Source of the DNA: Hermodice carunculata
Lineage: Eukaryota; Annelida; Polychaeta; Eunicida; Amphinomidae
Length of the DNA: 64,000 nucleotides
NCBI GenBank assembly: GCA_964020975.1
Contig: OZ026619.1
Location: forward strand, 95,092,804 to 95,156,803
Direction of reading: 5' to 3'
Below, piece after piece: positions 34,005 through 45,600 of this stretch. Numbering within the stretch: the stretch's first letter is position 1; every line of letters starts with the position of its first letter. The notes beneath the pieces were generated by a model. It made no database searches. It saw nothing but the letters and a program-made list of their open reading frames with translations, and was not told the origin of the DNA. The translations under genes were made by a program, and so were the position numbers.

Positions 34005-36341
34005 GTTCTTAGATTGTGACTGTACGATCTTCAACACAGATGTAACAACGAATGAGGCCCAAACTGCTGGACAACAGCGAACGTCATGAATGATGTATGA
34101 ACCGGTGACAGTTGCATTTGACAGCGAGCGATAATATGAGGTCCGGGCCAGTTGACACATCTTTGAATCGCACCACTTACAAAGTAGTTCTCTGTCTGTA
34201 ATCGAAATATGGGATAGAAGTAACAGAATATTTGCTATCACTACATACACACATTTCCCATTGTATTCAAATAATAGTTAACTAAAGAAGATGAGCCGAC
34301 AATCAATCATGATTTGTCTGTCATTAATTTGGTAGTTTGATATTCAGCAGACGTTAAATTTGGCCGGAACTACTTTCCAGGTATACACTGGATTCCTGCC
34401 AACACAGCACGGCCCGGGCGCGCACAAAAACAAAAAAGATTTGCTTGAAAGCTAATCATAAATAAATCTCTGTGCCTTGAAATTTGGGAAAATTTAAACT
34501 TTTTTCAATGACAAGCAAAGGACATTGAATTTGAACAGTTACACAATCTTTTGAATAATGAAATGTATATGGCCCCTACGAGTCCTACCAAAAATAAATT
34601 GGCAAAACTGTGACATGAATGATGAACCATGGAAACCTGCATGCATCATTGCATGAAGTGAACATAAATAAGTTAAACCGTCATAACCATGGCATAGGCC
34701 TACATTTTTTTTACATTGATTTTCTACATTGTGATATTTCTTATAAAGTTTCGGTATTTTTGGTGATGCAACATTGACAGAATTTACATGATGGTCAACA
34801 CTGTGATGTTCCTTTTAAAGTATTTGGGATGATGCAAGATTGACAGAACTTACTTAGGCCTATACTCGGTGTCAAATTTGAGGTATTTCACACTAAAAAG
34901 TCACTCACTCTTGATTCAATGTCATTTATGTCACGGTTAACAACTCACTTAATTTCTCTTAGTTCTGCTGGTTGTCGCATAGGCCCTATGCATCCTGCTG
35001 GTTTGCAGTTCGGACAAAATTTAAATAGGCTAGGGATTAGGGTACAAAATGATGTCACAAACAAAGCTTAACCAACGGTAAAATTAAACAAAATTAGATA
35101 TTTTTCAGTTATGGTCCCTATTATTCATTAATCTACGATTTGAATATATTTTTTGTGATTATTACGTGCATCTCATCAAAATTATTAATTCTGGAGACCC
35201 AAATTACGGTAATCTGATACATTTTAATTTGTCTGTCACCAACAGCAGATATTCAAATCATATTGTCTGAGATGATGAACAAACTTTCTAGTTGTGTTAA
35301 AATCAAGAATTGGTCTAGCAGTTATAAATAAACCTGTGCATTTTATTTATCCTTATTCGAAGTTGGGTGCGATATGTCCTTGCGTGTATCTGACACTGAT
35401 TGACAAAATTGCATCGTGCGTACCGCAAAGCACTGTTGCACCCCATTGAGTCACACCTAGATAATAAGAGTTGGCTTTATGACGAAAACGAGGCTCCTTC
35501 ATCGCCAGCTGTTGGGCGGTGCATTCTATTCTTTCCATTGAGGCATAAAAAAAAGCTCAGAAATGTAATGTTTTAATTTAGTTGGGCTCCGTTCATGAAT
35601 TCATTGTCCATACCGTATACATGCTTAAGAAGTACCAGATTTAGTTCTTAATAAACTAATTTTGTCGGGTATCCAGAAAAACAAAGTTGTAATCATGAAG
35701 TTGCAACTAGAAGTAGAATGCAAGTCGGGAACTAAGCGCAACTCGGAATTTTCAAGGTCAAAGCCAAATAAAGTTACAAATAACTTGTTTCGCATTTACC
35801 TCTGCCCTGGCCACAAAAGTGGCAAGGGGGCAGTTTTTATTAATGTGTTTATTTTTCAAACCAGAATATTGAATGAATGTAGCCTACAAGTTGTACAACT
35901 CGTACGAGGCCAATCAATGTGTAAAGCAACGCAGATCTCTTTTATGAATAGGCCTATTATCATTTTTTCAACACAGGCGCCAGCTGTGTTTCTGGCTACA
36001 GTCCCCCCCCCTCCCCGCTTCCTTATGTTTAATTCATGAAAATTATTTCTAAAACAAATCTAACTCCACTGGATCGCCGGCTAAACTGTTTTGGTGTCAA
36101 AATATAGGCCTATGTATCAGTTTTTATAGGAGCCTTAACAAGGAACTTGACCTAGGTTTATCATATAAAAGGTCTAGGCATGTAGGCTAGGTGCGCGTAT
36201 TTCATGATTTGCATGACAAAGCCACAAAGTACATCTGCTTCAAATAGCTAATAGGTCTATGGTGAAAGTATTGGTCAATTGGTTAGGATAACATTTGACC
36301 AAAAATAGGCCTATATGTATATAAGTGTGTATATATATAGG

Positions 36342-36423
<82 letters not shown>

Positions 36424-36598
36424 TACATATAATGGTGCAGTAGAAAGAGATCAACTTATCTCAATGATTGAAACTAATACACAGTGATTTACAAATTTCA
36501 CTGTTATTTCGTGTACACATTATCCATGCACTTTGCTAATTCAGCACGCTGTGAACTTCTGTGGTTCCTGGACACTAATATGAACATTTTACGAATCA
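34005..36598. other. PGM2 upstream region and AT-rich spacer
   Basis: The CpG-rich patch GGCCCGGGCGCGCAC at about 34410-34424 is the best candidate for the core PGM2 promoter region. The rest is AT-rich with no recognised gene; a 125-codon plus-strand frame at 35662-36039 lacks any family motif. A (TA)n tract lies at 36343-36420. Confidence 0.4.
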
Positions 36599-37410
36599 AA
36601 AATTTTACTAGGCAAACAAGTCGCTTAAAATACAACAGAGAGTTTTGTAACCGCACTCTCAAATAAAATTGGTTAATTTTAACCTTCAAATGTCATGTAT
36701 GTGGAATTTACCTTGTGAATCAGCCACGCAACATTCCTGTCCATACCGTAACGGGGAGGTCCATACCACAACGTGCCATATTTTCGTTTCGTTTATATTA
36801 AATCAAAGGTAAATGTAGACAGTGTCACCCGTCAAGACATAAAAATTTAAATTCTAACGACTGCTGTTTTTAGAAAACCATAACCCTACTCTATACATCG
36901 AAATTTCTTACCTTACCAAGTGTGACGGGATCCATGGATAAAAATACGAATTAAGACATGTAAATAACGCGTCATAAAGGTGCTTGTCGTATTTTATTCG
37001 TAATTAAGTTTACACAAGTGGCAAACAATTCACTTAAAACACAGAAAAATCTGACATTTGGTGAGTGCACAGTGAAAAAAGTGGACAATTGTAGTCTTCC
37101 GAAATCATGTATATATGTCAAATATACCTTGTGTGTCCGTACCACAACATTCCTGTCCATACCGTTACGGGGAGGTCCATACCACAACGTGTTGTATTTT
37201 TGCTTCGTTTAATTCTAAATTAAAGGTAAATGCATGTCCACAGTGTCACGCTACAGGACGTAAAAGCGTGAATTTTAATTTCTGTTTTTGTTTTTTGTTT
37301 TTTTTCGAAAACCACAACACCAGTCTTGACACTGAAATTTGTTAAGTTACCTAGAGTTATATGATTCATGGATAAAGGCATGAACTACGACATTCAAGTG
37401 ATTTGTCATA
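36599..37410. repeat. 416-bp tandem duplication with repeated GTCCATACC motif
   Basis: Two diverged copies align with a 416-bp offset (CATTCCTGTCCATACCG at 36733 and 37149). Inside each, a CCATACC block recurs at about 20-bp intervals. On the minus strand both copies encode TLWYGPPR, then GMDRNV, ending HK, followed by a GT at the same point (36711-36710 and 37127-37126), which looks like a duplicated exon with a donor. A matching acceptor is visible only for the second copy, so a gene is not claimed. Single copies of GTCCATACCG lie at 35606-35615 and, inverted, at about 37560-37570. Confidence 0.6.
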
Positions 37411-38628
37411 AAAGTTTTTATAGCTTTTATCTGTCATAATTTTTGCAGTATTAGCAACTCGTTCCAGCATAAGTGTAAATAACCATGAAACTACACAGTT
37501 TGATTTTTGTATTTAGGCCTATATAAACCAATGAATTAGGTTAAAACAACTCTGACGTTGCGGTATGGACACTGATGCTGCACACACGTTTTATTCCATA
37601 TCATAAAACAGACTTGATACGTCATTTAACGCTGCAGCCGTCTGCTACGAAATCACTTATACTCCAATTTTAATCACCCTCAAATATATTCAGTTTGTAA
37701 TGATTTTTTTTCTGTCGGATGAAAAGTCTGACAAGGTATGTAAGAATTATCTGAAAAGAGCCTGGTCCTACCGAGGCACACTGCTAAAGCAATGACGCCG
37801 TACCATGGCATGGGCTATTCTAACCTCCGCTCCCCTCTCATTAAATTTATGAAGCAGTGTCCTTTGGGCAATGTACTGGTAATATAATATAATGTACTTT
37901 ATATGTGACTGGACACAAGATTGCTGGGTCTCCCATAAGGCGGGAGGGGGGGGGGGTTGACTCGAGGGATCATTGTTTCCCAAGTGCTGGTCTCTCGGGT
38001 GGGCCCAGCCCGTCGGGGGAACCCCTGCAACTTTGATGTTTTAGTACTTTGCAACTGTACTTCTTTTCGTACTTTTGTACTTTTAGTCCATGTTGTGAGC
38101 CCCTGTGGGCATATTACGGTGACAATGAGTGTAAGTCTTGTCCATTTCATCAATGTAAGTTTTATCTGGACGCACCATGGGTTTACCCCGCCCCATTGGT
38201 GCCCCCGGTGTAAAGGGGTTGCCTGCTAAACATCCGTTCTTGGCGGTCTACTACCCCCCAGCGAACGTCTGCCCTTCTTTGGCAGCGTCACTGTCTGAAA
38301 GTAGGCAGCGCCGTCCTGGCATCGCAGCCAGCGAGTGGCCAGGTGTGGGGATGCGCGCAGTGGATTGTGGGATAGTGACGCTGTGAGCGCCATTTTGTTT
38401 CTAGGCAATTACACGGCCCAGTGGGTATTGACCACACGCTGCTCAATTGACTGTTTGGGTTCACCTGATGGGAAGGTGCGAACAACATAATGGGGGTAAC
38501 GGGATTAACACCTCTGCTGTGCGATATCCAGCCACTGTTCTGCCATGTACGGCAACTGTGTTACGCACTCAGCCCAGTTGTAATTCGCTGCCTGCGAACA
38601 GCGTCAGTGTCACGGGAAAAAAGGAAAA
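37411..38628. other. Upstream region of the RecQ-like gene
   Basis: The base composition shifts from AT-rich to clearly GC-richer at about 37920 and stays so up to the helicase start, consistent with a promoter/5' leader or with the edge of a mobile unit. A G run lies at 37943-37956 and three GTACTTTT-like motifs lie near 38040-38085. No exon is recognised upstream of 38629. Confidence 0.45.
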
Positions 38629-41600
38629 ATGGATGAGAAAAAATTCCGGGAAGTTCTTGAGGATTGTTTGCAAGAGATGGGTGTAAATTATCAGGCGACC
38701 AAACACCAGGAGCAAGCATTATTTAATGTTATTGTTGAGAAGAAAGACACTTTTGTAATTTTACCAACAGGCAGTGGAAAAAGCCTAATATTCCAACTAA
38801 TACCTGACCTGGTGAAACGGACAACGACTATTCCAGCCAAACCTGTAGTAATCTTAGTTTGCCCGCTCGTAAGTCTAATGAAATCTCATCAGCAAGAACT
38901 GAGCAAGTTAGGGGTGTCGTCTTGTATTCTGGGTGAAGGTGACGACCAAGAAATCATGCAGGGCAAGTTTAGTATCGTCATGGGCAGCCCAGAAGCATGG
39001 ATAAAGGGGAAAAAATGGCGAGACATGCTACTGAGTCCCATATACCAGGCCAATGCAGTGACTCTTGTTGCCGACGAAGTCCATGTAATTCCCAAATGGT
39101 AAGTTGATTTGTATTTTGATATATCAGTTATCACGCTATTAAAATGTTAATTATAATGCTTTAGAAGCTGTATATATTTGAATTATCAAAAATGATCAAT
39201 GTATCCATGCAAACTTTTAGACTTTCAGTTGTAATAAAAAATTGGTCGTAAAAATTCTGCTCTCACTCTCCGTTGTTTTTAACGGTTAAGGCTGTTTACA
39301 ACAGATGTACTTGTTATCCATTCCATTTATGATTGATTCATACTTTGCAAGGTATAATAATAATGACAACAACAGTGATACAGAGGGCACAATATTTTTC
39401 TAATTGTTCCATGTTATTCTCCTTATATATACTGGAGGGAAGCTCCTTATGTATACTGGTGGGAGGAGGTATCTGAGAATGTACATATTTACAGAAAATA
39501 TGAAGTAGTCATTTTCCTGCATTTATGAATTATATTATAGATGGAATTTTGCTGATCTTAAGCTGAACTTAACTTAAGACAGTTTGTCTCTATCTCAATA
39601 TTGAGGTACATGTTCTCCATTTTAATTCATAGCAGGAGTACACAGCTTATTTCTTTTAATCTGTATATATTTAATTTGCTTCCTGAATGATCCATACACT
39701 GGGAAGAGAAATGTTAGCTTTTTTTCTAAGCATGGATACAATTTGTAGTCATATTTAAATGACTGAGGATTATCAGGACCATATTGAATTTGAACCACCT
39801 CTGCTCAACTCTTGAAGAATTTGGAGGGATTTATTTATTTATTTTTTTTGAATATATTATATTCCTGTGTTTCTCGATTCATTGTATGACAACAGAACAA
39901 AAGCCAGGACAAATTCACTCCAGAACCTGTAACGAGGGGGGGGGGACTTTAATTTTCCAGGTATTTCTCCAGTCATAGCACACCATTCTATCTGGTCTGA
40001 AACATTCCCAATAAATATTTTATACAGTGAAGCCTCGTTATAATGACATTCAAATGTCTGACATATTCATTATAATGACACACCCTAAATTGTATTCCCC
40101 ATTTTATTTGATGCACTTATCAAACATAATAAAAAAAATCGAATAAATTTTAATGGGAATATATGGTGTCATTATAACAGGGCTTCACTCTATACAGGGA
40201 CAGCTATTCAAAACATGATTAATATGACACATGACTCTCATACATATTATATGTGTTTTATTCCATATATATCATGTCATATTATTACCACACTTCACTT
40301 ATACAGGACACAAACATAGTTAATGTTTCATTTCATAAATGTCATGTAATTAATTTCCAGTTAATACTACATGTGTATGTTTCTTTCAGCTGCACAAAAT
40401 GAAAATATCAGACAGTCCACCTTTATGGTTTGATTTCATACATGTCAAACCTGACATCACTACTTATGTACAATAAAACTTCATTTCTTCTGCATTTACA
40501 AGACAAAAATATTATTCCATGGTTTATATAGAGTATATACATGTTTGTTCATAGGTTACATTACCATGAAGTACGTCAACTTGTGTCACTTGAAGGTTAG
40601 GATGTTGGTCCTTACCAATTGCCAGGGTTCAGTTCCCCTTGATTTTTTATATTTATAAATGTAAAAATATTGTACATAATCGGTAATAACCAGTATGTGT
40701 AAATATGAACATTTTACTGCTTGCAGGGGGCTGAACAAGCAAGATGAAAAAGCGTTCAGGGCTACTTTCGGCAAACTTTCCGAACTAAGATCCCTGCTTC
40801 CACAGGGAGTAAATGTTTTGGCCCTTACTGCAACAGCAACAAATGAGGCTATGGGTAAAATCCAAAGACTTCTACAAATGAGAAATGTGGCAAGAATAGT
40901 TGATTATCCTGATAGAACAAACATTCAGTTCGTGGTGAAGAAAGTCACAAGTGACATCTTGTCAAGTTTTCAGTGGCTGGTGGATGAACTTAAAGAGAAT
41001 GGTGCATCTATGCAACGCACAATAGTATATTGTCGCAGTGTCAAAAACTGTGGTGTTCTATTTAAGTACTTTGAAAGAGAAGTTGGTGCTCATGGCTATG
41101 TTCCTGGTGAGAATCAGTCAAAATATAAAAGTCGTCTCTTTGCCATGTACCACCACAGCACCTCTGAGACAATAAAGAACCATGTACTGAAATCTTTACT
41201 TGATGTTGATGGCAGTGTACGAATTGTATTTGCCACAAATGCTTTAGGGATGGGTGTGAACATGCCTAATGTACGCCGCATCATACACTGGGGTCCACCA
41301 AAAGATGTGGAAGACTATGTACAAGAGATGGGCCGTGCCGGCCGAGACCGTAAGCCATCAGTAGCAGTACTCCTCTTTAATGCTAGACACCAGGCAGCTG
41401 CAAATGAGCACATGAAGAGCTACCTTATGTCAACAACTTGTAGACGCAAGGAACTTCTTAAGCATTTTCCTGAAGGAGAGGTAATGTGTAACACCAGTAA
41501 ATCAGGTAGTTCCTGCTGCGATCCGTGTGACCCTCAACAGTGTGACATCCTGCAACAAATAGAAAGTAAATGTGAAGTGGCTGAGCACACAATCTCAGGA

Positions 41601-41948
41601 CTAACACGAACTGTAAGCACAGAGGACAGTGATATCCTTCGGGAATGCTTGCTACAACTCAAAGAGGAAAATGCATATGAGCTGTCAAGTGGCATCACCG
41701 ACAAACTGATTGACCTTATTCTCAAGGAGGCACCTTACATTTTTCATGCGGACTATGTTTTTGTCAATCTGCCAGTGATGTCAAAAAAAGTTGCGGAAGA
41801 CATTACCAGAGCTGTATCTGAAGTGTTTGATGATTTTACTTTTGAAAACAATGTAGCTGAACTATCCCAAGACATCCAGAGTTTGTGTGATGTGACATTT
41901 GATTATGAATTTGATTCTAGTAGTGATGAGGACTTATTTGAGCTGTAA
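38629..41948 (+). CDS. RecQ-like superfamily 2 DNA helicase, two exons (563 aa)
   Basis: Exon 1 is 38629-39098 and exon 2 is 40727-41948, joined through a GT-AG intron that splits the Trp codon of IPKWG. The ATG has a good context (AAAAATGG). Motifs in order: LPTGSGKS (motif I, residues 45-52), CPLVSLMKSHQ (Ia), ADEVHVIPKWG (II; DEVH at 149-152), LALTATAT (III), TIVYCRSVKNC (IV), FATNALGMGV (V) and QEMGRAGRD (VI, 356-364). A RecQ zinc-binding-like segment follows, with cysteines near 395, 411, 420-421 and 424. There is no RQC or HRDC domain, so the protein is a short RecQ type, and the tail is acidic. RecQ enzymes unwind DNA 3' to 5'. The frame is intact. It is convergent with the DUF6589 gene, whose stop is only 665 bp away. 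Confidence 0.92.
40025..40190. mobile_element. pogo/Tigger-like MITE, copy 2, in the helicase intron
   Basis: It starts CAGTGAAGCCTCGTTATAAT and ends with the near-complement ATTATAACAGGGCTTCACT. TA flanks both ends. It belongs to the same family as 13704-13885. Confidence 0.72.
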
Positions 41949-42612
41949 AAGGCATGATCAAGATGTCAATGCCAGAAACTCGAATAACTATAAATATATT
42001 CCAGTAAACTTGGGTTCATGATAAAAAAAGCAAAAGTGCTCACTGAGCATTGTGTTTGCCAGTTTATGATTTATTTATTGTGAACATTTACATTGTAAAA
42101 ACTGACATCAGAATTATAAATGCATAAGATATACACTATCACAATAAGGATCCCTGTAAGAATCAGCCATTGCTTTTTTTCAATTTCTATATCTATTTGT
42201 AATATTATTTATTTTACCTTTTTTTTTAATGATTTTGATGAACACTTGCCAAATATGAGAGTAAAAGTGCATTTGTTTTATGTGAATATACAAGTACGTT
42301 TATGGATTTGTTTGGAAGTCTTAAAAAAGAAACTAGACACATGTATAATGTAGTACATTTTTTTCAGTTAATTTTTGGACACGATTTTAATAGGCAATGC
42401 TCATTATGACCATGCAATTCATGTTCTGAGTGAATGTACATGTACATTCTCATAATTAAAAAAAATTAATGCAACTCTGTTTTGTGTTTTCATCTGCATT
42501 ATTTCTTGGTGGTTACTGGTAGTACACTTGCTGCATAATCCAAACACAGAAAATAATTAATTACTTCCTTTATGCAAGACTTTAATCGTCCCTTTAAATT
42601 AAATCTACCTGG
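41949..42612. other. Intergenic 3' region between convergent genes
   Basis: This AT-rich stretch must contain the 3' untranslated ends of both the helicase and the DUF6589 genes. An ATTAAA-type signal for the minus-strand gene is visible near 42582-42589. No other feature is seen. Confidence 0.5.
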
Positions 42613-45600
42613 TCATGGCTGGTATTCCTGTGCCCATGTATTGCGGTGTAGCTTGATCCACTGCAGCATGTCAGTGACATCCAAATTTACCAGTGGATTA
42701 CGAGGAAAGGAGTGGAATGCTTGATACTGCCGTCCAGGAGACTTGTCAAACATTTTCACAGAATTTTTCACTCTATGTAGCAGTTTCTGGAAGTCATGTG
42801 TGCGAGAGGAACTGGTATGGTGTCCACTGCTCTTCTTGTTCTCCAGGCTCTCATGCAGGGATTCTGTGATGGCATATTTATGTCCGATGGACCGACCACA
42901 CTTTACCACAAACTCGTCACATATATTCTGCATGCCAGCAGCTCTGAGCTCTTCCTTTGCGAATTGGTTTAACTGCTCTAATTTACGGTCTCTTGACTTT
43001 CTCTTCCCTTTACCACCCCTATCATTAACTGTCCGGTTCCATATTAACCTATGTGCATCCCGAGGAGACAAAAGAGCTTGTAGCTTGGCCTGTAACCAAA
43101 GAGCAGCATAAGCATACTTGTGGTGCTTTGTTTGGCGGAAGTATGGTAACAAAAACTTCCAGCCCCTGCAAATACGTTCCCCGTCACCCTCGTGGACCGC
43201 GTCATCCATATTTCTTAGCAGAAGGCCAAGTGCAAGGCTTGCACAACCGTAGTTATAGATGGTATCAGAATTACCTTCATCGTCAGGATCAGCAGTATTT
43301 CTCACTGGTGCAGTTAATGGACTTAATCCATGTACCCTGGCTTCATGGGTATCCAAAGCCTTGCGGTATTTGTATTGTTTGCCACATTCCCTGCAAGATG
43401 TGCGTGAGTGTTGTTCATTTTGATTTTGTACTTGATCTAAGAGCTCTGTGACACACTGTCCAAGTATATCCATAATGAATTTGTCAACCATCTCTTGGCA
43501 CTGAACATGAAGCCAGTCTCTTTGCACATGAAGACTGCCATTCTTTACTACATCTGGAACAACAGTCTGTTCTTGTGAAGTCATATGCCAATATGACATT
43601 GATGCGGCCACGATATACGTGTCAATGTGCAAGTAGATAAATTCTTTTATCTCATTGTATCCAGTCTCAAGCCGGCCCTTGGCATTAGAGTTGGCTATAA
43701 CATCTGCATTTGACATGTAACTTCCATGGTCTCCTGCTGAAGCCTCACTTCGGAAGAGGTCCAGGAAAACCTGCAATACAGAAGTCAGAAGCACTTACAA
43801 GATTGTTTCAGAATACCTGACATTTAAATATAATATAGATACACACATATATGTATTTGTTTGGGGTTACAATCCTTTGAAAACTAGGGTAAGTGTTTAG
43901 GGTATCACTGTGTGACAAGTAATTTTGCAGTTCCATCATTTACTAATTTTAAAAATTTCTCTTTTTTTTTCGAATTTGGAAAATTATTTTACAAATTAGT
44001 CATTATTTATTGGTTACTCCCTCTCATCCACAACAAGGAGCCTAGAGAAGCTGTCTGCTGTGGAGGAAAACGGAAGGATTATGAATGAAAAGGTGTACAT
44101 GTAATTGCAAAATAAAAAAAGGCTAAGCTAAAACTTCCAACTTTCTGTTTGCTTGTCATGACAATTTCCCCCCTCCCCCCCCCCCCCCTTCCTGTCAAGT
44201 GAAGCAAAAATAGTTACCTGATATCCACAGCGGATAGCGTGCCAGTCTTCATTTTTTGGGGGCAGCCCTTCTAGTCTCTCTGCTGTGGATTCACTGTCAC
44301 TCTTGGCCAACTGAGCATTTCTGCACCTCTCCTCCGTCAATTGGTCTCCACCGAAGAACACCTGTTGATTAATGTCAATTTTTAAAAACTATAATGAAAC
44401 TAAACATAATTCAGGATATTTTAAGTACAATTACTATTGAATCCTTTGGCATAATAAATGACACCCACTGGAAGGATATTTTCACTTGGAAACCATGATA
44501 TATGTTTTTTTGCCATTGTAAAATATGAAAATTTAATTTAGATCCAGATCTAGAATTTAATATATAATAACATGTAATACATCTAACAGGCCCCGGACAA
44601 CTCCATGAGGTGTGGTGACACCACTATAAGCAAGCCTTTTCCTTACCGTCTCTAAAACTTTGTCCCCATCAACAGGTACATATTTGTGGACTTCACTCAT
44701 GATATCGATCACTTCTTCAGTTGTGTTTTCACTTTTTGCCAGAATACCCAGTGGAATCTGCAAAAATAAAATATGAGAAAAATCTATATATTTCCATGTT
44801 TTTACAACCCCCCACTGGTACATCTGTCCAGGTTTCACTGAAACTCACCGTGAAACCTCACCGAAAAAGAAAAAAAAATGAGCATAGGAACCTTACTGTC
44901 TGATACACAGGGTTCCTGCAGCATGAGGAGATTTGAAACTAATGACTTTTAATGACATTTTAACATTATTTCTAATAAGTTTTTAATGATGGTTAAGCCA
45001 AAATTAAGGTTAACCCTTTCCCCTTGGATTAAGACTGAGTCAGCAGCTTTGCTTGTGTAGTTTGGGCACCAAGGAGAGCTGTTTATGTGGGACATGTTAT
45101 TTTGATAGATTTTATCTACATTTTTAATTCACACTGTTTTTAATTAATAATGAGAATAAGTAAAAATTCATGGGAGCAGAGGACATTTTACTCTGGCCCG
45201 GTTAAGGGGAAAGGGATAAGGATGCATTATGTCTTCATATATGCATGACACTTGACACATGTAAATCACAACATATGTGCGTCATTGAATTACCCCTGCC
45301 TCTTCGAGTCAAAAATCTCACCAAAACGGGACTAATGGGAGTGAGGGTCTGTATAAGTTTGTGAGTTTGTAACATGTATTTTAGTTGCAAGAAGCCAAAA
45401 ATGTGCACATACCAGATTTGACTGTTGTGACATCTCCTCACTATACTGGTGTGGTATGTGCCATTTCACTGCTTTCTTCAAGCTTTGAAGGTCAGGTATC
45501 CATTTTACAACAGCCCTACTCCACAGAACTACAAGTTCACGTCGTAATGATCTAATGTCCATTTCATTTGGGAGGAAGCTTGCTGGATCCATGTCTTGAA

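Noticed and set aside
34005-34250. N-terminal extension of PGM2 exon 1
   Set aside because: The open frame upstream of 34004 has no PGM2 similarity, and the ATG next to the conserved exon fits the family length better.
36599-37410. Firm call of two duplicated exons
   Set aside because: Donor-like GT sites are present in both copies, but an acceptor is visible in only one and no homologous protein is recognised.
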